Source: Aselliscus stoliczkanus (taxonomy: Eukaryota; Chordata; Mammalia; Chiroptera; Hipposideridae). Taken from it: DNA of 64,000 nt. The notes under the pieces were generated by a model. The model was given only the letters and a program-made list of their open reading frames with translations. It did no database searches and was not told where the DNA came from. The position numbers were made by a program, and so were the translations under genes. Of the stretch, positions 23,345-35,599 are shown one piece after another (position 1 is the first letter of the stretch; every line of letters begins with the position of its first letter). The stretch lies in contig CM066737.1 of NCBI GenBank assembly GCA_033961575.1, forward strand, positions 86,362,271 through 86,426,270. The letters run 5' to 3'.

Positions 23345-23700
23345 TCAAGGAAAAATACCAGCTCACACTGCACTGTCTGTGAGGTAGTTTTTATCCAGTA
23401 AACAAATAACTGTATTGGAACACCCTCCCTACTCACCTGATCTGGCCCCCAATGACTTCTTTCTTTACCTGAAGATAAGGGAAATATTGAAAGGAAGGTA
23501 TTTTGATGACATTCAGGACATCAAGGGTAATGTGATGACAGCTCTGATGGCCATTCCAGAAAAAAAGTTCCAAAATTGCTTTGAAGGGTGGACTAGGTGC
23601 TGGCATTGGTGCCTAGCTTCCCAAGGAGAGTAATTCAAAGGTGACCATGGTGATATTCAGCAATGAGATATGTGGCACTTTTTCTAGGATGAGTTTGCAA
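23345..23700 (+). pseudogene. C-terminal remnant of a second mariner-type transposase
   Basis: The 72-residue frame at 23415-23633 has HPPYSPDLAPNDFFLY, the C-terminal catalytic block of mariner transposases (the third Asp position is the D of PND). It continues with ILKGRYFDDIQDIKGN, FQNCFEGWTRCWHWC and ASQGE. It belongs to a different lineage from the copies at 17 and 28 kb. The N-terminal two thirds and both inverted ends are missing or unrecognisable. An old, dead copy. Confidence 0.8.
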
Positions 23701-23789
23701 TCGTAGTGGTCAGACTTCATACATCTTTCATAGCTTGCCTGTCAGATATTGTAACACTTTGAATGTTCTGTTGTTCTATCAGACATTTA

Positions 23790-25315
23790 AGACTATTACC
23801 TAAGACTGAATTAATGTTGTATAACACTGTTAGTATCAAATCTCTTTTGTATTGAATGTTATTCTATGCATTTCCTACATTACCATCAATTATTTCTAAC
23901 CCATTGACAGTTTTAAACTCTCTTGGATTAAGCATCCTGCTAATCAGTAACACTGAGAAACTTTTATTGAAACATGAGGCTCTGTCCTACAGAATGCCTC
24001 TAACATGTTTAACATTAAACTGTTTGCTTCACTTCTCTGAAGGAAATACCGGCACATTCCACAGAATATGTCCTCCCAATAACATCTTTCTGGTAGACTA
24101 CCTTTTTGTTTTTAATACTCCAAACTGATAGAAAGTATTTTTTACATTCTACAATATTACTAGCCAGTGTTTATATGTGATTTTCTTCTACAACTAAATG
24201 CATTTGGAAAAATGATATTAAGAGTTTGAATTATGTCCCCAACTTAATTGGTACAGCATCAGAATCATGGAGAAATATTTCAAAATGCATACGAAGTGTC
24301 AACAAGGGCAAGGGTCTCTCTGTTTTGTTTGACATCCCCAGATCAGCAGTCTGTAGCATAAAGTATGTGTCCAGAAATGTTTTCAAATGAATTAATTAAT
24401 ATAAAATTGATTGTTGGACTCAAAAAAACCTTTTATGTCCTATTCACCCTGAAAATTTTGATTCTTCCAATATTGCTTATAAATCAGGTCGATAATTTTC
24501 ACATTTCAACTTAAATTTTCTCGTTGTTTTAAGACGGTGTGGTTCATATTACTGCCACGTTATATTCAAACTGGTCTGTGAATTAGCTTGCTGGTATGTG
24601 CATGATTCAATGTCCATTAATAGAATTATATTCAAAATAAAATATTTAGGGAAGAGTGCACCAAGAGCACTGAAAATTTTATGAATGTGGTTCTCTGCTG
24701 TCAAGTACTTTATTCAGTATCATCATGTAGCAGCTGGAAGCCATGTCTTGTTTTTTGTTTTGTTTTTTTTTTTTGTTCTCTGGGGCACTCTTAGAATTTT
24801 CCTAGCCATCTTTGGAAATCCTGGTATTCTGTTTAATGAACACTGCTCCTAATCTTTGACTACCAGAACGGAGACTAAAATAATAAAGCTATAGATATTT
24901 AAAATAAACACTATATAACTTGAAAATGTGTTCTAAATTTTATTATTTACTTCCATGTTTGATGAAGTATGTTGCAATGTGAGTGTGCTATAAGTATTTA
25001 CCCACAGCATGCCCTAAAACCCAACACAAAATCAGAATTCTCTTTCATGGTTCATTTTGTAGAAAATTATTGGACCATCTCATTTTGTCCTAGTCTTGCC
25101 TTTTATCCCCATTTCGATGTCCAAATCTCCCTAATTTAATCATCATAATTTGGTTGCTGCTACTTGCTTGTTGTTAGCTCCTTTGGCTGATGACTGGTTC
25201 AGCTCTTTTTTGTTTCATCCTCAATGCTCTCTTGCACTCAGTACCTGGACCTTCTTCCAGCCACTGATCCTGGCAACTGCTACACAAGAGAAGCCTGAGT
25301 CCCAGGGGAAAGTAA
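23790..25315. other. Unassigned sequence
   Basis: No gene is seen. Reading frames (for example 23856-24128, 90 residues) show no recognisable motif. Confidence 0.5.
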
Positions 25316-25317
25316 AA

Positions 25318-25327
25318 TCTCTCTCTG

Positions 25328-25421
<94 letters not shown>
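25318..25421. repeat. Compound (CT)n(CA)n microsatellite
   Basis: About 65 bp of CT units pass directly into about 35 bp of CA units. It explains the Ser-Leu and Thr-His runs in the plus frame and the Arg-Glu and Cys-Val runs in the minus frame. Confidence 0.97.
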
Positions 25422-25422
<1 letters not shown>

Positions 25423-25534
25423 AATGTTATTATCTCAACTGTTTTCATTAACTACAATATTCTTTTTTCCGACAACATATTATGCATAATTCTGATTCCT
25501 AAAAAATATTTAACTCAAAGCAGTAATCTCTGTC

Positions 25535-25925
25535 AGTTTAGATCCTCCCAGAAGCAGACACCAAGATAGAAATAGAAATGCAAACGATTTATTGGGGGAA
25601 ATGCATGTGAAGGAGGATGTAGCAAGGAAGCAGGATTTGGAAAGGAGAGTCACAGATCATGAATCAGATATGATATTAACGAAGGGAGAAAGGAGAGGAA
25701 GGAAAATTAGAGCAAAGCCCCAGACTGAACCACAGCTCTTCGTATTGTCCACTGCAGAAGTCATGTATTAGGCAGGAATGGACGTGACCTAGTACCCTTG
25801 CTGTGCTCAGTCATTGGCTAGAAGCAATTCTGGGGAGATCTTGTCCTTAGTTTATAAATATTGTGGTGAATCCCCCAAATGTGATACATGGAGACTATCA
25901 GCTAACTTTACTTCTTGCAGCTGCC
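25535..25925. mobile_element. Old LTR-like or MER-class repeat, subfamily unresolved
   Basis: Starts TCAGTTTAGATCCTCCCAGAAGCAGA and contains GCAAACGATTTATTGGGGGAA, a pattern I recall from old mammalian LTR-class repeats. No internal genes. Identified only by pattern. Confidence 0.35.
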
Positions 25926-25984
25926 ATGTATTTTAATATTGAACCATTTATTTATCAAATATTTTGGAAGCCTCTAAAACATGT

Positions 25985-26925
25985 GATTCTAGGCACTAGG
26001 GAAACAGCAGTGAAAACAACAACAAAAAGATAATATGTGATTTCCTTACTCTCCTAGAGCTTCCACTATGTTGAAATGAATAAAAAAATATCAAGCCACT
26101 GAAGATGTCTACTTATAATATGACAGATGATGAAAAATAATATAAAAATAGGAAGGCAGGTTAATAGATTGGGGATGCGGTTTACTATTTTATATAAGGT
26201 GTTGAGGAAAGCTTTTTCTGATAAGGTTACATTTGGGCAGAAAGATAAAAGGGTCTATGGAGCAAGTCAGAGATGTCTGGAAGAGGATCATTTCTGGCAG
26301 AGGGAACAAATATTGCAAAGGTGCTGAGGCAACAATATACAGAATGAATTGAAGGAACAGTAAGGAGACTTCTGTGTCTGGGGCCTGGTGACTGATGGGA
26401 GAAAACAGTAATGTGAGATGAGGTCACACAGGTGGAGGAAGGTGGAGATTCAGATCATGTTGAAATTTGTGGGTCATGGTAAGGACTCTGGATTTCTCCC
26501 TGAGTGAGAGGGGAAGACATTGAAAGATGTACAGAACAACATTCTGATCAAAGAATAGTTTAAAAAGGTTGGTGTTGGGGTCAATAGATAATGAGAAGGC
26601 AAGCATAGAAAAGAAATGACCAGTGGCTTTAAAAATAATCAAAAAGGGATAAGATAGATAAGATACTTTTAGCTAGTGTGGTAGCATTGGCAGGGATAAG
26701 AATTGGTTGGATTTTTTCTTTTTAATTTTTTGAAAGTAAAACAAACAGAATTTGCTATTTGATATGAGTTATCAGGAAAGCACCTCCAATATTCTGGATT
26801 GAAAATCTGGTAGCATAGAAATTCACATTCTCAGGGATGGGGAAGACTGGGGGAAGAATAGGTTTTAGTGTTCAAAATCAAGAGTTACGTTTTTGACATG
26901 TTAAGTTGAAATGTTTACCTATTTT
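25985..26925 (+). mobile_element. Ancient mammalian interspersed repeat, name unresolved
   Basis: A long co-linear set of landmarks seen in a common old mammalian repeat: TTCTAGGCACTAGGGAAACAGCAGTGAAAAC, GAGGAAAGCTTTTTCTGATAAGGTTACATTTG, GGCAGAGGGAACAAATATTGCAAAGG, GATGAGGTCACACAGG, CATGGTAAGGACTCTGGATTT, GGGGAAGACTGGGGGAAGAATAGG and TTTTTGACATGTTAAGTT. Several segments are deleted. Not protein coding. Confidence 0.55.
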
Positions 26926-26972
26926 ATCACTTTAATGAATAATATTGATATATAGTCAAAAATGATAGCAGT

Positions 26973-27391
26973 GGGCCAGCCGAGTGGCGCGTTGGTTAAG
27001 AGCTGGCTTGGGACGCTAGGTGTCCCAGTTCAGATCCCACATATGAGAGCCAGTTTACAGCTAAGAAGGTGAACAACAGCTCCACCTGGAGCCAGGCTGC
27101 TGTGAGTCCCAGGGACGGCATAGCTGCAGCCCCTGCTACAGTGGGCTGCCATAAGCTACAGTGAGTGGCTGGCAGCCAGTGTGAGCTGCTAAGAGCCGCT
27201 GTGAGAGGTGGGCGACCACTCTGCCTCACCAGAGAAGAGCACAATGGTGATACCAACATGGGCCAGTGAAGCGACGTTCTCCACAACTAGACTGAAGAAC
27301 ACAAGGACAGCAACTTGTCTGTTCCCCTTTCCCGGTTCCTCAATGCTGTAACCCTCCCCCAATTCCTCAGTAAAAATCTAAAAAGGAAAAT
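26973..27391 (+). mobile_element. Composite tRNA-derived SINE (long form), sense
   Basis: Perfect 12-bp target duplication AATGATAGCAGT at 26961-26972 and 27392-27403. Head with A-box CCGAGTGGCGC and B-box TTCAGATCCC, GC-rich middle, VES-like module at about 27255-27300, AATCTAAAAAGG tail. Confidence 0.95.
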
Positions 27392-27590
27392 AATGATAGC
27401 AGTAGATAGTATAACTGTAGATATTTTCAATAGATATCTTTAATGTTTTAGTATGATATAAGCATTATTTTCAAATTTATTTTTGTATTTTTTCTCATTA
27501 TACATAATTAAGAAATTCCTGAATCTCACAAATATGTAAGTTTGTTTTCACTTCTACAGGTTTGAAGATGGAGCTTTATAGAGGGATAAA

Positions 27591-27621
27591 CTAAAAAAAA
27601 AAAAAAAAAGAAAAAAAAAGG
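27591..27621. repeat. A-rich tract
   Basis: About 18 A, one G, then about 9 A. No L1 or SINE body is recognisable directly upstream, so its origin is unclear. Confidence 0.7.
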
Positions 27622-27847
27622 AAATGGTGAATGCAATTTTTCTCACCTAAATATCTTTCTGAAAATTTTGTCAACATACAATATGTTAGGGAAACTGTAA
27701 GGGTGACACTATATCTTCTAATTTGAGATTTAAACCTCTAGTGTAATTTGATTTAACAGTGTACTTTAGCTTGGGACTTTTTGTAAGTTTCTTTTCTTTG
27801 CTTCCTTGGGCCAAATCCTAAAGACTCTGTTTACTGTACATTTACTA

Positions 27848-29127
27848 TTGGTTTGTCAGAAAAGTCATCATGCACGTTTTCAACAAATGATACTAGTTCA
27901 TTTTTGGAAGTCCTAGAGCCATTCACATCTATGTTATTGCTATGTCATTTGACAGCTGACAGCTCTAGCTTCCTTCTAAAAAAAATTGAGCAATTTGGTT
28001 GAGTTTTGGAGATTTTACAAGTTGAAGTTGAAAGACCAAACTGTGCATTTTTGCCATGTTTTACTGTTTTATTTCCATAAAGGGAATAATGCACATCAAG
28101 CTTGTGAAAAGTTGCATAAAGTTTATGGTGACAATGCTGTACAAGAATGTCAGTGCCCATGATGGTTCACGAAATTCCGTGCTGGTGATTTTGATCTCAA
28201 CGACACTCCTCAGGGAGGCCAACAAAGGTTGATGGCGACAAAATAAAGGCATTGGTTGAGTCAAACCCATGTTACATGACATGAAAGATTGCAGAAACAT
28301 TGAACATCCATCATTCAAGCATTCATGACCACCTGAAGAAGCTGAGTTACGTAAGCAAACTCGATATTTGGGTTCCGCATGAACTCGAAGAAGTTCATTT
28401 GATGGTGCGTATAAACACCTGCAATCTGCTCATTAAACATGAGGAAAAAGATCCTTTTTTGAAGTGACTGATAACTGGTGATGAGAAGTGGATTGTTGTA
28501 AACAATGAGGTGCTCACACGATCTTGGTCCCGACATGATGATTCACCTCAAACGACATTGAAAGCAGACATTCATCAGAGGAAAGTTATGCTCTCAGCGT
28601 GGTGGGATTTTAAAGGTGTTGTGTCTTTCGTGCTCCTACCCAGGAACCAAACAATCAATTTGAATGTGTACTGTCAGCAATTGGACAGTTTCAATGAATC
28701 TATCATCCAGAAAAGTCCAGAGCTTGTTAATTGTAAAGGAGTTGTGTTTCATCGCAACAACACAAGATCACACACAAGTTTGATTACCCACCCAAAATTA
28801 TTGAAGCTTAGATGGGATGAGTTGCCACACCCACCATACTCACCTGATCTTGTGCCATCAGACTTCCACTGGTTTCGCTCTCTTCAAAACTCCTTGCATT
28901 GTATAACGTTCAATTCAGATGAGGCTGTAAATAAGCACCTTGTTCAGTTTTTTGCAAATAAAGACAGGTCCTTCTATGAACAAGGAATTATGAAGCTCAC
29001 TGAAAGATGGCAAAAGGTTATTGAACAAAACAGGCAATATATCATTAATTGATCTTTGTTCTTTATATAAATAAATGACCTTTGAAAAACATAGACAAAA
29101 TGCATCATGACTTTTCTGACAATCCAA
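27848..29127 (+). mobile_element. Mariner transposon copy 2, full length (1280 bp)
   Basis: TA target duplication at 27846-27847 and 29128-29129. Ends TTGGTTTGTCAGAAAAGTCA and, reversed from the right, TTGGATTGTCAGAAAAGTCA: 18 of 20 positions match. Same internal layout as copy 1, with poly-A and purine tracts before the transposase. Both copies inserted in the same orientation about 10.8 kb apart. Confidence 0.93.
28028..29052 (+). pseudogene. Mariner transposase pseudogene, copy 2
   Basis: This corresponds to copy 1, but the start ATG is TTG. The N-terminal DNA-binding part is broken by stops and a small deletion near 28215. A stop follows FLK just before LITGDEKW (28467-28469). The last 180 residues (28510-29052) form an open frame with RSWSRHD, WWDFKGVVSF, CQQLDSF, HPPYSPDLVPSDFHWF and FANKDRSFYEQGIMK. 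The second catalytic Asp is Asn (FHRNNTR instead of FHRDN), while the 34-residue spacing to the third Asp is intact. So this copy has correct spacing but lacks a catalytic Asp, the reverse of copy 1. Inactive. Confidence 0.9.
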
Positions 29128-29129
29128 TA

Positions 29130-30598
29130 TACATACCAGTCTCAGTGGTTCTGTTTACTATGCATACCAGTTTCTACGATTCTGTTTATTCCATACCATA
29201 TACAGACCAGGCTCAATGACACTGTTTCTCCAAGGAAACTTCCAGGACTCTAGTAACTTGAAAGAAGTTTTTATATCTGCATAAGGTCCACTCCTATCCC
29301 TGAAACAAACCAGCCTCTGGGAAGCACCTTTTCCAGGAATTGCCTGACCAACTTCCCCTTTACTTTACTCTGCCTCTTCTTACAGGTTTATACAAACTTT
29401 AGGAAGTTCTGGAGGTGGGGGGTCGTGTGTGATGGAAATGGCCTTTGGACAGGAGACCGCCATCCTCCCAGAATGCCAACCTGTTTTTCTTTCCATCCAC
29501 ATTGTCTCTCTTTGTCCAGCGAGCAGCAGGATCTTCAGCATAATAAAACTTTTTGTTCAAAGATATTTTATCTGTTCAATGATGTTAACAGATACACTGA
29601 GAGATTATTGTTAGATTTGTAATATTTAAAATTTTTTGAGGTATTACAATTATAGGGCATTGAGGCAGGAAGTATCCATTAATATTTATCTTTTATGCTG
29701 TTTGTTTTTACTCCTGGTGAGAGTAGAACAAGAATGAATTAAAACTGAAATAAGTTAATTCATTGATTATCAATGAGGTCCAATTCATGAGGTCAGTCTT
29801 CAGTGAGGAATGTAGGTCTTAGTTTTAAAATCTGAAGTGGGATAGTGGATTCTGGGTCATTTCTAAGTATATGGCAACATTACGTTGGAATTTTAATTTT
29901 AATGACTCTATAACCTGCTCAGCATTAAGTCATGATGTTCTTTAAGGTAGGACCTGCATTTTGTGCCCTTTATTTTAGTACCTACCCCAGAACTTTGTCC
30001 CCCAAAAGTTTAATGAATAAGTTCTTTAAAGATTACCTAATTTTCTTATCTATGAGCTTGCACTTATTTTTATTAGCCATCATTTCATTTGCTGCCAGTT
30101 TGGTAACCTCTCTTAGGTTGTTTATATTGTTTCTTTCCTCAGCAGTTTTCCAGTTTCCCAATTTCCTTCTACTTTGAAGTCTAATGAAGTGCTGCTATTC
30201 TCTTTTCCAGAGTGTTGATGAAAGTATTAAGTGAGACGAGGTAGAACAGCATTTAGTTAGGACCCTTAAAAACACACACTCCAGAGTAATCAGCACCTAG
30301 TTAGCAGGTAACGTATTTATTTAGGGCATTCTGTTAGTTTTCATTTCAACTTACCATCATGGTATTTGGAGGAGATTTTTCATTTCAAATAGAGATGTTG
30401 AGCTAATTATCATGTTAACATATGACTCTAAGCATTTAATTCATATCTTAACCTGGCAATTTTTAAGGATTGTACAATGATTAAGGACTGAAAATTCGCC
30501 TGACAAGGTTTTTCAGATTAGTTATCATCAATATTGGTAAAGTTTAGAGTAGGATATAGATGCTGTAAGGGCTGATTGAAGGGAAATATGGTAAAATG
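29130..30598. other. Unassigned sequence, with L2-like trace
   Basis: No gene is seen. 29290-29560 is GC-richer and ends in AATAAAACTTTTTG (29540-29553), which could be the 3' part of an LTR, but I cannot confirm it. 29935-30020 resembles an old L2/MIR end (TAGTACCTACCCCAGAACTTTG, TTTAATGAATAAG). Confidence 0.35.
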
Positions 30599-31258
30599 CA
30601 GAGGGTGCCCAAAAAATGTGTACACATTTTAAGAAAGGAAAAAAATGTATTAAAATTATATTGATGGTAACAACTTTGAGCACCTCTTGTAATTTCAGAA
30701 GTCAAATATGACTTGTATTCATCTTTTGTTATTGGTATATATTGAGTATTAAATTTTTTTTAAAAAAAGATTTTATTGGGGAATTGGGGGAGGGGGACAG
30801 CATTGAGGAATCAGGGAAGGGGAACAGACAAGTTGCTGTCCTTTTGTTCTTTCAGTCTAGTTGTGGAGGACGTTGTTTCACTGGCCCATGTTGGTATAGT
30901 CATTGCGCTCTTCTGTGATGAGGCAGATCAGTCACTGGCCTCTGGATGGTCAATCACCGCAGCTATTGGCAGCTCAGGCTGGCTGCTGGCCACTCACTGT
31001 AGCTTATGGCAGCCCACTGCAGCAGGGCCTGCAGCCCACACCATCGCCGGGGCTCACACAGCCCAGCTCCAGGTGGAGCTGTTGTTAGCTGTAGAGGGCA
31101 GTGTCACCGGCCCCCATATGTGGGATCCGAACCGGGGCCGCTGGCATCCCAAAACCAGCTCTTAACCAATGCACCACTTTGCCAGCCCCGAGTATTAAAT
31201 TTTTAATACAGTGTTTTCCTTTCTTAAAATTTGCATACATTTTTTTGGCATGCTCTCT
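30599..31258 (+). mobile_element. Mariner-like MITE family A, fold-back copy 2, split by a SINE
   Basis: The left end (CAGAGGGTGCCC, TGTGTACACATTTTAAGAAAGGAAA) is an inverted repeat of the right end (CCTTTCTTAAAATTTGCATACATTTTTTTGGCATGCTCTCT). Copy 1 at 426 and copy 3 at 63797 have a different left end, so here the left end has been replaced by an inverted copy of the right end. The middle (GAGCACCTCTTGTAATTTCAGAAGTC) matches copies 1 and 3. The TA flank is clear on the right and mutated on the left. Confidence 0.65.
30759..31189 (-). mobile_element. Composite tRNA-derived SINE (long form), antisense
   Basis: Target duplication GAGTATTAAATTTTT at 30744-30758 and from 31190. Head at the right (antisense of GGTTCGGATCCC near 31125), VES-like module near 30850-30900. 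It sits inside the MITE and is therefore younger. The 129-residue frame inside is not a gene. Confidence 0.92.
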
Positions 31259-31259
31259 A

Positions 31260-32805
31260 TATAAAATAGGCAAAATGTAAGCAGAATATAAACAGATAAT
31301 TGATGAAGAATAATGAAGAACATTTTATTGTCAAAGTGATGATAAACAATAGAATAGTCTGAACCTACAGCTTTAAGAATTTAGGTTAGATTTATGATTT
31401 TTCTGAGAGAGCTTTGTTAAGGAGAGTGCAATCCTTTTGATAGGGAGATTATGGGGAGTGGGGAAGAAGCAGGGATTATGGACATAAGTATGTTAGGTAA
31501 TAGAAGTGTGAATGCAGAGAGCAGACATAAACTCCACAGAGAGAACAAATGCTTTGAAGAAAACCTCCAGAACAAAGAAAGAGAAACAATATAGGATTTG
31601 AGTTACTCTAAAAATATCTGGGTTGGAGGGTTGCTTAAAACCTCTTTACAAATGTAGAAGAATCTGAGGAAAAAATAATACAAAAAAATGTTTGAAGGTT
31701 ATTCACTAAATAATACTTAGCTGTGTGCTATGTGTGTGCTTTATTTTCTGTGTGTCAATAATAGATGCTTGTATATTTATGAACCAGAATAGAGAATAAA
31801 TTAGGGCATTGATTTTATATTGTTTGCTAAAAATATGATGCAAGAAAGATATAATTTTTTTTTATAATTAAGTTAGATCACATAAAATAATGTGAACTAG
31901 TGTTGCAATTTAGGAAGAACTCTCGCAAATAAATGTGCATTAATATAATCAAGAATTATATTTTTTAAGAAGGGAAGGGAGGGAAATTCTGAAGCCAATT
32001 TGAGCACAGGCATAAGTGTCTTAATAGCTCTTAAAAACGGTCTTTATGAAAATATATAGTACAAAAACAACAACAAAGAAAAATGTGGCAGGAAACATTT
32101 CAGATATACTGTGGAAACAAAGAAATTAACCAAACCCATAAAATATAACAATAGAATAGTTATTTCAGTTATGTTTAGAAAATAGAAGAAAGGTACTATT
32201 TGGAGGGGGAAAAGGTTTAATGTTACCAAAGAACTGAGAGAATAAAAAAGGGAAAGTGAAACTATACAGTTCCTATTTTGTTTTATCTTCTCTGCCATAG
32301 AAAACAGAAAAGTAAGAGAACATTAATATCCAACATAATCTAGGTGACACAAAGATAGCTAAAAGCAATCTAGGTTTTTTTTTTTAAATCTACAGTGGAT
32401 TATAAAACAGTTTGTCAATATTTGAAAATATAGGAAATCATCCCTAGGATGTAAGATACATTCAATAGGAATCATTACACTGAGAGTAAATATATTTGTT
32501 TATTTAAAAATATTTTCTATATCAAGGGATATTTACTGGACATGTATAATTGATTACAAAAATATTTTAATACAGTTTTTGAAATTAAGATATATTAGTT
32601 ATAGAATAGTAAACTAGGTGCATTCATTATTAATTGAAATATATTGTTGGTACATGAGAGTAACATTATGATACCTCAATATCTGAGAACAGAATCTCTA
32701 ACTTATAAAAATAAGAGAGAAATAAAAGCAGCATATAATGGTTAAGATAATCCATTTGTAGAAGCATTCCAATTTAGCTAATAATTAATTATTTTAGAGT
32801 ATCAA
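31260..32805. other. Unassigned AT-rich sequence
   Basis: No gene or recognised repeat is seen. Confidence 0.5.
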
Positions 32806-32807
32806 TG

Positions 32808-33330
32808 TATTAGTGATCTATTGTTCTGTAACAAATTACCTAAAAATGTAGGGCCTTAAAACCACAAACATTTATTATATTTCTGTAGATCGGGAATCTG
32901 GACATGGCTTAGCTTGATGTCTGTGCCTCAAGGTCTCTCGAGGCTATAGCTGAGGTGTTGGCCAGGGCTGTAGTCTCATGTGAACACATGACTAGAGGAA
33001 GAACTGCTTCCAAGCTGAATCACATTACTTTTGGCTGGCCCCAGTTTGACCAGAGACATCAGTTCATTGTTATATGGGTCTCTCCATAGGGTTTCTCACA
33101 ACATGGCAGCTTGCTTCTTCAGAATGAGAGAGAGAAAGAACAGGAATGAAAGCTGCCATCATTTTGTAACCTAAACTTGGAAATGATATCCCATGATATT
33201 TGTCGCATTCTTTTAGCTGAAGAAAGTCACTCAATCCAGTCCACACTGCAAAGGTAGGGGATTTATAAGGGCACAAAGACAAAAATACCAGGAAGTAGGA
33301 ATCATTGGGAGCCATCTCGGAGTTTGCCTA
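32808..33330 (-). mobile_element. MaLR/MLT-type LTR, antisense
   Basis: Landmarks known from old mammalian LTRs: TTGTTCTGTAACAAATTACC, AACATTTATTATATTTCTGTAG, GGCCAGGGCTGTAGTCTCATGTG, CATAGGGTTTCTCACAACATGGCAGC, TTGTAACCTAAACTTGGAAATGATATCCCATGATA and GGAATCATTGGGAGCCATCTC. Subfamily not assigned. Confidence 0.55.
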
Positions 33331-33760
33331 CTGGTCTCCAATTATTCACATCTCCCCCACATGCAAAATACACTCATCCCCTCTTAAGTTACGTAAAAGA
33401 CTCATCACATTACTGCATCATCTCAAAGGCCAAAATCTCATCATATAAATTCGGTTTAGGAATGGAGGAGCCTCCTGGGTGTAGTGCCTTAAGTACAGGT
33501 ATTCCTGCATAATTCTCAATTTGTAGACCTGTGAAACTAAAGAAACAAGCCATCTTTCCCTCACACACCTAGTATGTGTAATGGTGAGATGAGTGCTACA
33601 GAAACTCTTATTAAAAAGGGGAGAAATGGGAGCCACAAAAGATTCACTGGTCCATAGAAATTCTAAAATCCACCTGGAAAAAATGCTGAAAGTTCCCTGA
33701 TAATTGTCCCTGGCTCTCATCGCTGTCTTCTGAACTCCACCTTATGCAATTGTGGGAGCT
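33331..33760 (-). mobile_element. MaLR-like internal sequence, antisense (remnant)
   Basis: It directly follows the LTR. CATCTCCCCCACATGCAAAATACACTCATCCC and AAGGCCAAAATCTCATCATATAAATT resemble the sequence that follows such LTRs in other mammals. No gag/pol reading frame is intact; the 100- and 82-residue frames here are not recognisable proteins. Confidence 0.4.
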
Positions 33761-33949
33761 GGTTAAGCAGTATCTTGATAGGCTGCTGTCTTTGAATATG
33801 ATGTCGATGGAACTGGAAATCCACAGCAGACTGTCAGGTAAAGAATGGGTGCAAAATGCACAAAGCAAGAATAAATTGGAACCCACAAGCATAAGGTAGG
33901 GTCAGGGAGGACAGACCAAAACCTATGTCACTTCTTGTTTCCTCTTAAC

Positions 33950-34125
33950 ATAGTGATGTGAATGTCCTGCTCAAGCTAGGAATCTTTGTCAGGAAAATAA
34001 ACATATATATCCAGTCTAGGAGTTGGGGAAGCTGAAGAAATGTGAGAGAATACATTTTTGTTGTTTTTAGCCACCAAGTGTGTGGTTATTTGTTATAGCA
34101 GTCTCTGGAAACTAATACAAAGGCC
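33950..34125 (+). mobile_element. MLT1-like LTR 3' end, sense
   Basis: TTGTTGTTTTTAGCCACCAAGTGTGTGG, then TTTGTTATAGCAGTCTCTGGAAACTAATAC, is the usual 3' end of MLT1-class LTRs in sense orientation, opposite to the LTR at 32808-33330. Confidence 0.5.
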
Positions 34126-34129
34126 AATG

Positions 34130-35595
34130 GTCCTTAATAGCTGCATCTCAAATTATAAGAGTATCTCATTGGTCTTAGTGTTATCCTGTTCAATATAGTT
34201 TTCAATGGTTTTAATGTGGATAAGAATTAAGTGTTTGAATAAAAACTGAGAGAGTTTCTCAATAATTTTAGATAATAGAAGGAATCTCAACCTCATCCAT
34301 TTTTTTGTGTACTAGAAATGCTTGCAAATGTACTACTGAGCTTGTATGCAAATAACATCATTGGTGTTCTTTGTTCTAGGAGAGCTTCAGTCATAAATTA
34401 ATGGTAATGTTCTATCCTTATGTCCAAAATTCACCTGAAAAATGCAATATGAAAACAGACATGACCTAATAAAAGTAGAGTTCTTTAATTTTTAATGGAC
34501 CCAAACTAAGTATCAGTCATTATTGTGGTTCAATTAAATAACAATAGTGGTGGTAAGGGGGTGGGCTTAGATTTCAATGACAAGAATGCTTACCTTTCCT
34601 ACCCAGGGCATCTCCTTTCCATTAACAGGGCCTTTGAGAAATCAAATGAATAATCAGAAAGTCTCTTGGTGACCACCAAATCAGAAAGAAAAAAGGATAA
34701 CCCTGAGAGACATTTCATTTACACCATTCCTATATCATTCCTACACCCTACCTTCAATGTCTGAATAAACATTCAGAAATTCTTTCCTTTCCTTTCAAAA
34801 TTCTATATTGTCTACTCCCTTAAATTAATACAAGTTTTACTCACTTAGGATACTACATAATTAATTTTTTTTCATTTTTCTTAACTACAATGATATTCCT
34901 GTCCTGCATCCCTGAGATTTCATGGATAAAATGTTAAGGAAAAGAGTAGGAAGCTAATAGCATTATCTTCTGCTGACTCAAAGTTCTTGGTAATTATATG
35001 GGTGAGATCCTAAGTTTACTTATTACATTTGATCCTTCTTAATTTTATTCATCTTTAAGAACTGGGGTTTGGGAGGAAGAGGTGACCAATTTCCCACTCT
35101 CATATTTTGATTGCATACAGTTAGGAAAACGGACTCTCCTTTGATAAAATCACATGTGCACTCATCTTTGGTTGCTATTTTAAGGAGGACATTTTCAAAT
35201 TGAAATACCCAGAAGAGAGCAATCAGAATTTTTAGGGACTACAAAGCTAGGTTTTACAAGGATTGATTGAAGGTTTGGGGGAACATCTGGCCTCAAAAGG
35301 AGGAAAATTAAGAAGGCTATTATAGCTATATGTTATGTATAAAGGCTATCATGTGAAAAAGGATTTATTCTATGCAGCTATAGATTTCCAAACTAAGTGG
35401 CAGTAAAGAGAATTTTAAAAGAATCAGACTTCAGTTAAATAGAAGGCAGAACTTTTCTTTAACTATTACAGTAAGACAAAAAAATCCAATGTGTTGTAAA
35501 GTAGTAACTTTCCTGTCACTAGCAAAAAAGATCAGATCATCATTTATGTATATTTTATAGCCAATTAATGCATTTTATAAACTATGTGGGATGGC
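34130..35595. other. Unassigned sequence
   Basis: No gene or confidently recognised repeat is seen. Confidence 0.5.
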
Positions 35596-35599
35596 TACA

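Noticed and set aside
25150..25569. Ser-Leu/Thr-His repeat protein or Arg-Glu repeat protein
   Set aside because: Translation of the CT/CA microsatellite only.
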